Source of the DNA: Dactylonectria macrodidyma
Taxonomy: Eukaryota > Ascomycota > Sordariomycetes > Hypocreales > Nectriaceae
Direction: 5' to 3'
Assembly (NCBI GenBank): GCA_020744425.1
Contig: JAGMUV010000001.1
Coordinates: 2,046,001-2,110,000 of the forward strand
DNA length: 64,000 nt
Below the pieces are notes generated by a model. It ran no database searches, had not been told where the DNA came from, and saw nothing but the letters and a program-made list of their open reading frames with translations. Every line of letters begins with the position of its first letter. The first letter of the stretch is position 1. Positions 10,304-22,560 of this stretch are shown here, one piece after another. The position numbers were made by a program, and so were the translations under genes.

Positions 10304-13300
10304 ATGAGAATCGCTTGCCTGCAATTCGCTCCCCAGGTGGGAGACGTCGACAACAACCTGAATCGCGCAGATTCCGTCTTGTCGAAAGCAAACCCGGACG
10401 ACATTGATCTTCTTGTTCTGCCCGAGCTGGCTTTCTCTGGTAGGAATCTTCCTCAACGAGGGGTGTGGGCTCCGAAGACCGCTGGCAGTTGCCGCTTTCT
10501 TCGCGAGATGGACTACGCTGCGTCGCGGCACCCAACTTGTCTTATGCTTGTCGCTGACATCGACAAGGCTACAACTTCAAATCTCTGCAGGATATTGCCC
10601 CGTTTCTCGAACCCTCCGGCTCCGGCATCACGTCCCTCTGGGCCCGGACGATCGCGCTCAAATATAACTGCATCGTCACAGTCGGCTATCCCGAGAAGGT
10701 CGACGTTTCCCCGAAATGGCCCACCGGCCCTGAGTACTACAACTCTGCCATCGTGGTGAACGGGGATGGCGAGACGATTGCGAATTACCGAAAGAATTTC
10801 CTGTACTATACCGATGAGACCTGGGCACTGGAAGGAGATCGCGGCTTCTATGACGGGTTCATCCCCGGACTTGGCAACACTTCGATAGGAATTTGTATGT
10901 CACACCGCTCATATTCTTGCCTTATAGTTACTGACCTTTTATTCTAGGCATGGACATCAAGTATGCTACCAAAATAAAACACCCTCGGTTCCGGCTCCCA
11001 TGCTAATCTGAGAATAGCCCGTATAAATTCGAGGCACCGTGGCATGCTTTCGAGTTTGCCTTCCATATCCTGGAGGTGGAATCCAATCTCGTCATCGTAT
11101 CCATGGCCTGGATGACCAGAGAGGAACCCCGTGACTTCACTCGTATGCCCAATGAACCGGACATGGAAACCTTGACCTATTGGGTCACCCGCTTGGAGCC
11201 TCTCATTCGCTCCGGCAACCAGGATGAGATCATCGTCGTCTTTTGCAATCGCTGCGGTAGCGAAGACGACGCCTTATACGCCGGCACAAGCGCAGTTTTT
11301 GGCATTCATGACGGCGAAGTCAATGTCTACGGTCTCCTGGGGCGTGGGGAGAAGGAGCTGTTGGTCGTGGACACCAACAACCCCCCATATGCGAAGCTGG
11401 TTTACCGCCCAGACGCAGATGGGCCTGGAATGGAAGCCCCCGGGACACTCCAGAAGGAAAGCGACTCTAGCATCTCTGATAGCAAGAACCAGAGCCCCGA
11501 TAAGCCTGGAGATGATGCCAAACCCGATGAAACCAAGCCGACGACCTCCGGCAACGAAGAAAAGCAACAATTAGCCGACGCCAACTCGAAGCAGAACCTT
11601 GTCCCTTCAACTCCCCCAACAATGCCATTACCGGCACTCCCGAAAGAGCCAAACACCGACTCACCCAAACGACGTCACCCACCCGCAATCACGATTCCCA
11701 AGGAACCAGATCTGGTGACAACCAACTCTGCCCGATCTCCTGGTACAGAGAGCCTCAACATTCCCACGCCTTCAGCTCCCAGCCCGACCCCCATGGCCGT
11801 CCGTCCTCGATTGATTATTCCCGAGTCGCCGCCGATTCTTCCTCACCAGTACCCCCCAGACCATCCCGTTAGTGCTGCATCATTGAGGTCTGAGAAATCA
11901 ATTCAATCCGTCAAATCCTACACGTCCTCTGGGTCCACTCAAACGATTCGCTCAAACCCAAGGCCGCCCGAGGAGAGCACTCCCTATCCAAACACGGCCA
12001 CACCTCTCAGTGGGTATCCATCAAATTTTTTCACATCAGACAAAAGGATTTATGGTGGGGAGGTCACCATCGAAACTGGGCAAGGTGGATTCGACCCGGA
12101 CACTCCCTTTGATGATATGTCCCCGGTATCCCCACGTTGGTACTGGCGGCCAGGCGATAGTCGCATGCAGACCCCAACCTCTGCAACTCCTGGGACACCT
12201 ATGTGGCGAAGGCCTGAGCCGTTTCCGTGGCCAGCCATTACAGCAACACCGCGCCCTCCTAGCAGAACCAATGCTAAACCCCGTACAAATGACAACGTCG
12301 GTCAGGACCTACGAAAGGTCAACTCCAAATCCCCGCGACCAAATGATTCATCAAACCAGACAAACACCAAAAAGACGACACAGTCAGAATCGTCTGGAAA
12401 GTCAAAGGGGACCCCGCAAGTAGACACTAAGAATGAGAAATCTCTTCCGAGGCCGCCATCTACAAAATCACGAAACGCCAGTCGCTCAGGGATGGATGAC
12501 AGATCCAATTCAGTTCTTGAGGATCCCGAATCCAGCACGGCAATTTCGCAACGTCTTGAGGACATTTCTCGGCGAGCAGAGTCCGCGAACAAGATACGTC
12601 GGGAAGTGACAAATGAATCTCCATGTCCGGACCGGCCACAGTCACCAAAGTCACGAAATTGCAGTCGAGGCCGCCCCGACGATGTTGCAGACCCCCAACA
12701 AGACCATCAGTTGATTCACATTGCAGCAAGTCCTAGTCTTTTTAATAATGAGGGACGAAATCCCTACCGGCCTCTATCACGAGCGAACCATCACCAGCGC
12801 AGCAATTCCTCGACAAATGCAAGTCGAACTCCCACTACTGGCAACAATAAGCGATCTGGCACGCCGAATTCCGTTAGCAACATAACTCGGCCAGGTTCAC
12901 GTGCCGCCAGTCGTGGTCGAACGCCTGGACCCAAGGCGTTTTCTATTGACGTCATACCGGATGCAGTTCTTTCGACTATCGACCGAGCTTCATCTGCGGA
13001 TTCCACCCGGAACGATGTACTGCACAGTCGGGTTCACGGACGGCAATCACAAAGTAGACAGTCTCAATCCGGGAGAACTTCAGCGACACGCAATCCTCGT
13101 CGGCCATCTCAGGGAGGAGACCCGACTGAATTCGAAAAAGTTGAGGCAATTGTCAGCCCAAGTTGCCCTGTCCATGGCCAGCATTCCTCGTCAGATCAGA
13201 GTCGATCGAGTGAGGGATCTATGCGTCAAACCCGGTCATCTCCAAGGGCTTCCCGCACAGACAAATCGGTCTCCAATGCCCACCGCGCTCGAGATGATGA

Positions 13301-13658
13301 CCTGAAGCAATCCTGGAAAGGTCAACCGGGGAGAAGTAACGGCCAGGCAATTGGAGAACATGTACGAAAGCACGCTCGCACAAACTCCGACCCCTCAAAC
13401 TTAAAGGAAAAGGCGGAGGCGAGTGACCACAGTTCCCCCAAGTCTCTTAAAACGATCTCGTCGTCTGTCCACTCGCCCGTCACATCATCTCATTTTAATC
13501 CCGCGACACCAAGGGCAATGCCCCTTGAACCCGACGACACAGATATAGAGCCGCTGCCTAACGGCCAAATAGACTGCGAGAAGACCCCTGCCACTCGCTG
13601 TGCTGACTCTGACACTGTCCATACCTTCGAACTACCCGTTAGCTCAGTGATGAGCTGA
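10304..13658 (+). CDS. Nitrilase-superfamily (NTA1-like) hydrolase with long disordered tail
   Basis: This carbon-nitrogen hydrolase resembles fungal protein N-terminal amidases, which deamidate N-terminal Asn/Gln and feed the Arg/N-degron pathway. The start MRIACLQFAPQVGDVDNNL is typical. The catalytic triad is visible as Glu in LLVLPELAFSGYNF, Lys in NYRKNFLYYTDE and Cys in SIGICMDINPYKFEAPW. Exons are 10304-10439, 10568-10894, 10948-10960 (13 nt) and 11018-13658, with introns of 128, 53 and 57 nt. They sum to 1038 aa in one frame. The enzymatic domain ends near residue 300. The remaining 700 or so residues are Pro/Ser/Thr/Asn/Arg-rich with repeated SRNASRS/SRGR-type patches and no domain, so probably disordered. 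Canonical NTA1 is about 450 aa, so the tail is the odd feature. Confidence 0.88.
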
Positions 13659-14990
13659 CGATAATACTGCTGTTACAGCGCGTTTATACCATTCAACATT
13701 TTTTTCTTCTGACAAGGCGTCCATCGATGGACAGGGTGTTTTGGTGGACAGGAAAGCAGGGATATTTCATGATGGCGTTTTCTTACCACCCTCAAGAGTA
13801 GACGGCATTTACGATACCAATGTTGCTTAGTTTTATTCGACGGCCTAAAGCGAGATGGGTAATTTCGGATCGTGTTTGCTCTTTGACTCGTTCTCTGCTG
13901 TTTTCTTGAAGAACGTCCCTCCCTTTCGGATATCCATATGTTGTGGTAGGAATGGGATAGTTGGGTAGAGAATTAGGTAGATAATGGCACTTTCTTTCAA
14001 TAGAGTAACATAGCTGTCTGAGATTGATCAGAGTGTGTGTGCACCTAGATACAAGAATGTGGAGTCAGTGGATGATGGAGAACAGTGGGGGGGAAGTTGG
14101 CTCTCGCTTTTTGGCGAATTGACAGGAGATCTGGTGTATTATCTAAATATCGATTTGCTAATAAGGCGGTAGTAATAATTCACTCCCTTACCAGCAATTC
14201 TAGAAGGAAAAGTCTATAGATGCCCAATTGACATCATAGACATCGTCTCCAGGTCCCAGCCTTCTAGGGCCATTTTGAGGTGAATGTTCTGTACCAACGT
14301 TTTCCAGCCTGCCTACTGGCTTGCCCACTAAGCACCTGTGGTTACACGCAATTGGCATTAATGAGAGTACGCTTTCTAGATTTTCTTGCCATGGACGCGT
14401 TGGTAATTCTAATGCAGTTGCAGCTAAGTGTGGCTTACTTTTCCATGGTTAGAGGCACGAGGTCAGCCACAGCAAAAGTCGGCCTTGGCCAGCTAACAGA
14501 CTGCGCCTTCAGTTCACTGCGTAATGTTTGGGTGTTAGGTAACGGCGAGGCTTCCTGGCGTCGGTGCTGAACTACCAAGTCAACCGCACTGTGCTGTCAA
14601 CATAACTGGGGGCCCACCCGACGCTCAAGCAGGTGCTTTGGAGAGGCGTACCAAGGCAGAGCATGAGAGCCCACAATCCGAGGTCCCGATGAGCTTTCTT
14701 TTGCGAGGTTGTTGAGGTGGCGGTGGCAGGGCCAACCGGTGGTGGCAGTGCATGCAGTGGCCTGGCAGCGACACCATCCCTGGCTGCCTGATGCGGCCTC
14801 GATCGTCTCTACCCTTCTTCCTTCCATACCTAAATACGAATCGGCAGAGAAACAGGCAGTTGCAATAGTCGCCCTTCATCAGACGCCTTTCATTAAGTCA
14901 TTCCGCCTTATATACCTCTACCCCTACCAACGCTTACACCCCGAGCAAAGTCGCGCCTGTGAATCATAACCAGATAGACATCTCGCCGAG
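13659..14990. other. Intergenic, no gene recognised
   Basis: This is a 1.3-kb spacer after the hydrolase, AT-richer than its neighbours. ORFs at 14280-14570 and 14625-14879 have no recognisable features. Sequence just before 14991 probably includes the promoter of the fragment that follows. Confidence 0.5.
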
Positions 14991-15408
14991 ATGGATGGGA
15001 GACTGCCTTGGCACGAAGACCGTGCTGAGACAAGCTCCCCTCACCCTCCAAAGCGACAAAAGACTTTTCACGACGACCTGGGCAATGGGGTTCAAGAGTC
15101 GCGAAACGGGTCGCTCACTTCGCATGATCAGTACACCATCGCCTGGATCTGCGCGCTGCACATAGAGATGGACATGGGCAGCCACCGCAGGTATGCAGGA
15201 TATGAACTCGCCAGAGGCACGCCACACTGCAGCCATTCGCTGGCTGGAGAGCACGTCGGAGCGGTTGCCTCTGCATCATCTTACTGCTGTGGAGAAGTGT
15301 TTAGGGATTTACTCGGGGCGACTGCGTGTATGGGATGATGAGGAGTTTCTGAGGCAGTATCGTGAGAACGTAATCAAGCCGTTGCAGGAGAGTTGCAAGG
15401 CTTGGTGA
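14991..15408 (+). pseudogene. N-terminal relic of a nucleoside-phosphorylase (PNP_UDP) type NLR or related protein
   Basis: ATG 14991 starts a frame whose opening is characteristic of fungal phosphorylase-domain NLRs. It is a variable, basic leader (PPKRQKTF) followed by SHDQYTIAWICALHIEM, where the phosphorylase domain normally begins. The domain then stops: the next residues are unrelated and the frame changes near 15190. A second frame follows (15193-15408: RHTAAIRWLESTSERLPLHH to QESCKAW). No nucleoside-binding or NACHT region follows. It is best read as a truncated or rearranged gene remnant. A small spliced gene joining the two frames cannot be excluded. Confidence 0.5.
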
Positions 15409-15723
15409 TGATTATGGTAATATTGAGTCATAGAACACCTCAGTCTTACCCGACAATGTGGTTTGTGATTTCATGCCATGATCAAGGCAAAACATGTCTC
15501 TATCTAGTTCGATTGTGTCTTGCCGAGATTCCCGGTGATCACAAGTCAAGCAGTTTGGGCATCAGTACAAACAGGTTTTCGTGCTCTAAGCATAACTCCC
15601 AGCTGCGGCTGGGTCCATTCCGATCACCTCCGTCGTCGTGTTGTTCTAGTTGCCCAGCACCTCGAAGACCTGGAACACATGATGCTGATTTCTGCAGCCA
15701 CCAACTGATCTGCACCCACATGA

Positions 15724-17889
15724 TTATTGATGGCCGTAGCGTACCTTCTGAAATAATTGAACCAAACGCCCTTTCCAAAGCATCCAAAAGAAGACAACCG
15801 ATGAAATAATGCAGATGACGACTATGAACAGCACCAATATGATGAAACCTACCCGGGACGAGACGCCCCAGGCACTGAACAATTGGGCTGCCAAAGTCAA
15901 TATGCTTAGAACCTGCCATTCTTCAGTTACAATTCTAATCAGGTCAACTAGGATAGGCTAGGGACTCACTATCTGAAGAGCAGCTATCGCTTTTAATAGT
16001 TGCTGTAGCTTCTGTGCCTCGTTGGCTAGGGAATGTCCTTCCTCAAATTGGTCAGTCTTTCGCTATAAAACTATTAGCCTGGGTCAAATCCAACGCCGCG
16101 ATAATGTAGCGCTTTGTGTGAAGGCCTACCTCGCGCCTGAATTCGTCGCAAGTCTCCTTGTATCTTATTAACTCCTGATTCGCTTCGAGTATGTCTTTGC
16201 GAATGTCATCAATCTCGCGAAGTAGCCGCATGGCGATGGGATCATCCTGTAGGCTTTGGAACAATCGACCTCGGGGGATCGCATCCGCATCAAGCCCGAC
16301 TTCCACATCAAGGAAGACTTTCAGCTTGTCTAGTATGTTAGTGTTGCGGGCTGTGATCTGTGCCGAGGTGCTCCTGAATGCTTTGCCCCATTTGTGTATC
16401 TCTTTTGGGCCGATCTCTTTTATCCGCAGTTGTAATAGGTCTTTGGTCTGAATACCCTGATTAGCGTTGTAGTCGTTGACTTTAGACTGCGATCTTAGTT
16501 AGACTTACAAAGAAGGTAAGGCTCTCTTCGAAACGCTCTTGAAGCATGCACTGGTGTTCGCAGATAGTCTTGAGGAAAGAGACTAGAGCTTGCAACCCGT
16601 AAGTTCGAGGGAAAATAGAGGCAACAGTTTCCTCAGTACCGGTAATAGGATCACCTGCTCCACCGTCTTGTTCCGTGTCATCTTCCGTCTGCAGCCGTTG
16701 CTGGTCCCTTTCTTCAAAAGAATCTTCGTTGAAGCAGAAACAAGTCCAATAGTTGTCGTCCTGCCCTGTTATCATGATGGAACAAACAGTATCATGGAGG
16801 TAAGCTTGAGCTTGTGGACTGGAGTCCGCATTCAAATAATGGCTCGGGGATAAGAATGCCAGTTCGTCGCGGTTTCTCAACAGGACCGATCCTTTCCCTT
16901 CATGTTGTGGAATCGTTCGAATGTCCGGTGCATCGATAGTGCTGAAGGCATAAAACGGTAGGGTCATAGAAAATGTGAAGGACTCGTTCGAAGCCGTCTT
17001 TGCAGCAACAAGGCATGGTTAGCGGACTGACTAGGAGTTAATCGGCTTTGTTTGAGTTTTTCACGTACATGTTCCCTCAGTCTGAACTGCGGTCGTGGAT
17101 TTCGCATGAAATAATTGGCGAGCAATTCTCGAAGACCCTCTGATTGAGAAAAAGGGACCGTACGTATAAGTGCCAAGACACCTGGGCCAGTAGGGCAATT
17201 GACGTAGCTATGCACAACCGGTTCGTTAAATAAGTCTCGATCAGGCAACGCTAAGAGTGAAGAACATACATTCGTCGGGAGAGTGGCAGAATAGTGTTGT
17301 CAGGTGGAGTGCTGGTGTCCGGGAAGCGCTATGATATCCTGCTGGTTAGCAAAACATCTCTATGGGCACCCCGCATTGTACATGCCTTTTTCTTCAACAT
17401 CTCCCAAAAATCTTTGGCAGAAAATGTCCTGCCAAAAGTTTTACGGGGCATTGGCTTGTTGGGGTAACAGTTCAGGTCCGATACCCAAATTCTTGGCTCC
17501 GCAGGAATGTCCTGGATCATGGTAGACCCAGGCTCTGGCGTAACAGCACCCTCAAGAATTAACTTGCCACCTTCACATACCGACTCGACTCGCATAGCTC
17601 GTCGTTGCCATCGCGGCGAGGTCCCGTGAGATAGCATGAACAACTGGGTTTCATTGCTTGAATCTCCATCATCCTCATAACTTGCAAGAAGAGCAAGGTG
17701 CGGTAGGTTCTCGCTTGGCCTTCCTATGGGGTTGAATTGACCTTGCCAGGCATCTGTCGGCTGTTGTTCAGTCCATTGAAAGGTGAGGGCTCTGCCAAGG
17801 GTGGCAAGAAGTCCCTCGCCTTGCTCCACGTCTCCAGCCCTCTGGGCTTCTTGAGCTTCAGGAAATATAAAATTGGCGATCCCCAACAT
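15724..17889 (-). CDS. Fungal CorA-like membrane protein (divergent Mg2+-transporter fold)
   Basis: Minus-strand exons can be followed from ATG 17889 (MLGIANFIFPEAQEAQRAGD), through RIWVSDLNCYPNKP and DRDLFNEPVVHSYVNCPTGP, then LLRNRDELAFLSPSHYL and DNYWTCFCFNEDSF. A long coiled helical region follows (LLREIDDIRKDILEANQELI). The end has two hydrophobic segments: VLSILTLAAQLFSAW and VGFIILVLFIVVICIISSVV, then WMLWKG and a stop at 15724. This order (soluble beta/alpha domain, long stalk helix, two C-terminal helices) matches the CorA-like proteins common in fungi. The canonical GMN metal-selectivity motif is not seen, so transport is unproven. The 17250-17360 junction did not resolve cleanly, and the gene may carry a frameshift or an intron I could not place. 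Confidence 0.6.
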
Positions 17890-18108
17890 GAGACTAGTAC
17901 TGCTGCATGCCCTAGCTAACTTCGCGGTCAGTTAATGAGGTCAGTTGTTTAATTGCGTGCCATACGTGTACATCTACCCTGTATTATACAAAAGACACCC
18001 CCATACGGCAACCCCTGCTATCTTCGTCTTCTTGCTCCCCTCTCTCGCGTACAAATGCACACAATTACAGACCTTGTCTGATCAAGGGGCATGCACTGAA
18101 CGCCCAAG

Positions 18109-18570
18109 TCAATCGTCGGAAGGGCCTTCTGATTCTGACGCACCGTTGGCAGCGCGAATGGTGAGTTTCCGAGTGCTACAGTTTGGACATCGAGGTATAC
18201 GGCAGTAAGGACAAGGATCGACGCTGATTTTCATTCCTCCATTTCCGCAGTTGCACTGGCAGGCTCATCAGTATCTATAGTCCAGCAAGGATCATCCCGA
18301 GCGTCCTCATGCACAGTAGTTGGCACTCACACATGTCCATACCCAGACTACCTTACGGCGGGGCGGGAGCTCCCGGATAGGCTGCAAGAAGTGTGGATGG
18401 GGCGCAGCTTGCCGCGCTTTTTTATCTTGGCCATACAAAGTATCGAAGGCGGAAGCGTTAGGAAGAGGCAGATGGTGGGTATCAAGGCAACCGTCTGCCT
18501 CTTCTGCCCTTGGTCCCGACTTAGCGACCGATGAGTCGTTCCCAGAGGCTCTTATAGGTTGTACCTGCAT
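18109..18570 (-). CDS. Small CxxC zinc-ribbon protein (copy A)
   Basis: Two exons (18570-18331 and 18255-18109, 75-nt intron) give 128 residues. The N-terminal part is polar. The C-terminal part carries a cysteine ladder spanning the splice site: VWVWTC | CNCGNGGMKISVD, then PCPYCRIPRCPNC. The C-x(2)-C pairs suggest a zinc ribbon seen in many small fungal proteins of unknown role. The first exon from about 18436 to 18330 lies inside an inverted repeat whose other arm is at 18918-19023. The start is uncertain; the minus frame remains open upstream to 18852. Confidence 0.6.
18330..18436 (-). repeat. Inverted repeat, left arm (zinc-ribbon exon)
   Basis: About 107 bases that are nearly identical, in reverse complement, to 18918-19023. 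They include the coding stretch for PIRELPPRRKVVWVWTC. The arms are separated by about 480 bases of unrelated sequence. Confidence 0.92.
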
Positions 18571-18917
18571 CTTGAAACACACACAAGTTACAAAAACGAG
18601 GCTGAATCTACACCATGTGCCCGTCAGCAAATGAGGCCCGACATGATCCTGGCTGCCACCCAGAGAGGCACATCGCTGCCCAAACGTGCCAACTGCTCTC
18701 AACCGTCGATACTCACCGAAATAGGAGCCTATCCAACCAATTGAAATCGTTTCCTGATTTCTGTGACGTCGCCGTGCGGAACAGAATCGTGAAGCCTGCT
18801 CAATGGTATTCAGGGTGGCGATCAACGCAATCCACTCAACCTCAACCTTCAATTGAGTGAGTTGACTGCTTAATAAGATTTTCCTCCGTTGAGTTGATCA
18901 ACCCAGGTCCTATATTA

Positions 18918-19023
18918 GTATGGCCAATATAAAAAAGGCGGCAAGCTGCGCCCCATCCACACTTCTTGCAGCCTATCCGGGAGCTCCCGCCCCGCCGTAA
19001 GGTAGTCTGGGTATGGACATGTG
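18918..19023 (+). repeat. Inverted repeat, right arm (zinc-ribbon exon)
   Basis: Reverse-complement partner of 18330-18436 with only a few differences. Read on the plus strand it again encodes PIRELPPRRKVVWVWTC followed by GTAGTT in place of the GTGAGT donor. The next cysteine-rich unit on this strand is 640 bases downstream, too far for a typical fungal intron, so the copy may be an orphan exon. Confidence 0.9.
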
Positions 19024-19630
19024 TAGTTGGTTGGGGTTGCGTTGATGGTTGACCAGCGCCCCATGCCGCGTAGTGACTAGTCCTACCTTCACCGCCAGCT
19101 TGGTACCCAACGACCCAACGCAAGTACACGGGCCCTTGGAAATTGGATCCAGAGAATTGGGGCCAATTCCCTGTGCTGATGCTCTGAATACCGTGAGGAG
19201 CGTTGTATTGGGACCCAGAGCCGTATGCGGTAAAGGATGAGATCTGAGTCTAGGGCCCAGTGCGTTCCATCTCCACTCAGGAGATGGGACTTCCCTCTGG
19301 GCGAAAGAAATCCAATCCAATCCAATCCGTACACAAGCTAGCACAGCCCTAGCACAGCCCTACAGTAAGGCTAGGCCAGCACAGCCCACGGCCCAACGCA
19401 TTTAACTCCCCATATCACATAATGACGAAGTGTCGAATGCAGCATTCTTACAACAGAACTGTCGAGGGACACGAGACACTGGTATGGCCTAAGGGAAGTA
19501 AACGCCATACATTCTGTCGCATTCTGTCACACTAACTCATCAGACCAAAAGTGGAATGCACACTCCAACAGGAGGCGCTGATAAGTTGTGTATATAAGAG
19601 ATGCATATTATGTAACACATTCATCTGGCA

Positions 19631-20050
19631 ATGTGTTTGTACTACCCGTGTCTAATTCAGCAGTGCGCTTGTGGACAGTCACAAATCAAGGTCTCGGTCG
19701 ACCCATGCCCGAGCTGTGGGATTCCAAGATGCGCCTTTTGCACCACACCAAAGGTGCAAGTTAGACGGGTTGCAGCATATTCGGTTGGACCACGTGGGCG
19801 AGGCGACATCCGGCCTCAGAAGCAGGACGGGCGAATTGTTGGGGCATTCTGAAAACGAGCGGGCGATTTCGAGGCACAGGCCGTCTGACCTTCTTTTCCA
19901 CAGCCAGCAAAGGGGAAGAACGAGAGATTTTGTTGGACTTGCTGCATTTGCCACCGCGAAGGCATACTTATTTCTGCTGAAAAATGCCCATCTTGTGGAG
20001 TACCACGTTGCCCCGATTGCAAAACAGAGAAGATCGACGTTAGAAAGTGA
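19631..20050 (+). CDS. Tandem zinc-ribbon protein (copy B)
   Basis: Two cysteine ladders homologous to copy A lie in series. The first (about 19661-19750) reads QQCACGQSQIKVSVD, then PCPSCGIPRCAFC. The second (about 19930-20050) reads RFCWTCCICHREGILI, then KCPSCGVPRCPDC, and ends KTEKIDVRK-stop at 20050. They are in different frames. A pyrimidine-rich acceptor (TTCTTTTCCACAG) near 19904 and a donor near 19756 (AAAG|GTGCAAG) could join them. An unspliced reading would end at 19852. Start ATG 19631 gives MCLYYPCLIQ. The function is unknown. Confidence 0.5.
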
Positions 20051-21270
20051 GAGGGCGTTGTTGGGTAGTGCATAGAGAAATGGAATCGAATGGAATTTAT
20101 TTCACTCAGTCATGGTCTTGGTTATGAATGCCTTAAGTTTCTCCCGGGACATTGGCCTAGGCGATGGCATCACATACTGCCGCGGACCGCGAGAAGGGCA
20201 ATACTCGATTCCGCTGCCTTCCTATTTTGCCTCCGTTTCGAGAATCGTCGGCCATCTCCAGAACAGGGCTCTAAGAATCCGGAATTGACGTGATACAGTG
20301 CCACCAAATGGGATGCGTTGGGAATAATATGTCACGGCCAATGATCCTGTTCCACGAGGTGTGCACTTTTGGCAGGATGTGGCGGGGTCGTCACCTGGCG
20401 CATGGGCAGCAGGAGAGATGAGTGGTTGCTGGAGGGTGTGATTCAACTCGACTCTGCCTCACGCTCAAAAAAGAAAGCACACCGCTTGCGCTAATCTGAC
20501 AGAGCCCGATCTGTCCATCAGCCTTCACGTTTCCGTGTGCATGTCCCATTTTAATTTCACTCTCCTTCGACTTCTTTGCTCCTCGTCGTATTTCTTGCCG
20601 AGCGAATATCCAGCACAATTGTTGCTCGTTCGATTGCAGAGTTTACGAGATCGACGTCGTTCCCCAAGCTCCAGCGAATCCTGTTACCCCGCTCAGCTAG
20701 CAACACTAGCCTTAACGCCAACATAAAGCCGAACCACGCAGAACTCCTCGTGTTGGTAGGGATGGATTGGGCGTGATCTGGGCTAATCCCGAATTTGGAA
20801 GCCTTCGCGGATGACCGCAATTCGATCCCGACACATTGACGAAAGCTGTTGGCGCAACCTAAGACGCACTGCGAGACTCTATAGCTGCCAAGTCACCGAA
20901 TCCGTGCGGTACGACTCGGGTAAGAGCGGCAGGGGCTGGTCGAGTTCGCGTCACGACGCGTCGGCGTCATGCCCGCTCTCACGCTCGAGGAGCCGGATGG
21001 AGAATGCGGGGCTCTGTTAGCGGAATTGTTAATTTGAACGGGTTCCAAACGGCGAATACTCGACGCTGCCGACTTCCAATTTCGGCTCCGTTTTGGGAAT
21101 CGTCAGCCATCTCCGAGCTGACAGTGTCGAGATCTAGCACATCCTTAGTTTTGTAAAACATTTACGATTCATTCAATCGCCGTTTTGCCGTTATATCCCT
21201 CAAACCAATCGCCCCGCGTCCTCGAGGGCACTTCATAAGATTACAAATCAATGAGACACTTTGCTCCTAC
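20051..21270. other. Intergenic with a degraded direct repeat
   Basis: No gene is recognised. A stretch near 20196-20262 recurs imperfectly at 21052-21117; both contain a variant of CTCCGTTT..GAATCGTC.GCCATCTCC. It suggests an old duplication or two relics of one repeat. Confidence 0.5.
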
Positions 21271-22560
21271 AGTGGGTCCGATTTAATAACGACACATTCC
21301 GAGTCAACCCGGTGTACTAGTACCTTCACCAAATGAAGGGTGCATTTTCAATCTGCTATTATGCATTTAATTAAATTTCAATTAAATAGTAATATATGTC
21401 AATTTGAAGCCCTTTAATCATAGATTCTTATCATACATTCAATACCTAGTATAGTGGCCGCGGGACTGAATGACAGCCGCAAGCCGGGAGTGCATGGATT
21501 TAACTAGGTTATAGACCACTTCATCTTCAATTTGCGGCCAAATCTCAATCGCGGCGTCAATAAGAGCCTGTCTTGATGCCTCATTCTTAGGCATATAAGT
21601 AAGTTCCGGATACCTCTTACAGATCCTCTCTTTCAGTATTGCCCATAGATTTTCAATGGGGTTGAGGTCAGGGCTGTACGGAGGCCAGTCTATTACCTCC
21701 GCCCTCCGACTCTCACACCATTCATAGATCTAGTCACGGACGAGGCGACTCGTAAATAGGCTCGAATTATCGTGCTGGAAGAGGCTGTCCCTTGTAACAA
21801 TACGAGGAAGGTGCTGCTTCAAGCACTCGAGCAGGCGGCGTGCCGTTACACCACCACGTTCAGATTCTGGATCCCCGTAAAGTGGCACTATCGGCAGCCT
21901 CCTGCGGCAGTTGAAGGTGCTGAAGAATATCTGTGAGTGGCGTGTAGGCGTGACCCGGGTCTGGGACATTATCTCTGAATAGTCTCTCATGCTAGGAATT
22001 ATCAGAAGAGCCGCAATCGCAAAAGAGACACATACCGGTTTACAGAACACCCAAGTGCGTCTTTGACCCTCGCCGCGAGCTACGATTGTTTCATCAGAGA
22101 AGGTCCAACGGCTCCAAGATTCCTCAGACTGGTTGATATATCGATGAGCAAACCGTAGACGTTTTCTCGCTGTCTCTGGGCTTATGAACGGTCGTAAAAG
22201 TGACTGGAAGTGCATGATCCCTTCTCGCCGGAGGGTGGAAGTTAAAGTCTTAGCATGACAGCTTAAACCGGCCTCTTCGATAAGCTCACTAATAGCAATG
22301 TGAGGGTCTCTTCCAATAACTAGCAGCACCCGCCTCAAATCCCTCTCTGTAAGCTTATGTGGACGGCCGGGTCTGGGTTGATCCCGGGCAGATTGTTGTT
22401 CTTGATACCGGCGTACCACACCGTAAATTGCGTGCCGACTTACGCCCTCCTCACGGGCGATCCGGGCGGCTGATATGCCCGAATTGTATCTCCAAACGAT
22501 CCTCGTTCTCTTGTGAGGAGAATGATGTGGCTTAGGAGACATTTGGACTTAAATTGGAAG
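21271..22560 (-). mobile_element. Tc1/mariner-type DNA transposon, degraded
   Basis: It contains a Tc1-like transposase frame on the minus strand. The left boundary is guessed from TACAGTGGGTCCGATTT at 21271, which resembles the TA-CAGT start of this superfamily. I could not find a matching inverted terminal repeat on the right, where transposase ATG 22542 lies only about 50 bases from NLR coding sequence. The element is therefore probably truncated on its 5' side. Confidence 0.6.
21439..22542 (-). pseudogene. Tc1/mariner transposase with in-frame stop
   Basis: The N-terminal helix-turn-helix region is typical: GISAARIAREEGVSRHAIYG, a GRPHKL hook, then a second HTH. Catalytic-core landmarks are FSDET (first Asp), FQHDNSS (second Asp) and WPPYSPDLNPIENLW (third acidic residue). 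By my count 38 residues separate the second and third. The stretch between FCKP and EIMSQTRV (about 21975-22035) has GTATGT..CAG ends and is probably an intron. A TAG at 21730-21732 interrupts LVRD*IYEWC, most simply a former Trp codon. The frame then continues to the natural stop at 21439. The gene is therefore presumably inactive unless the stop is read through. Confidence 0.85.
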
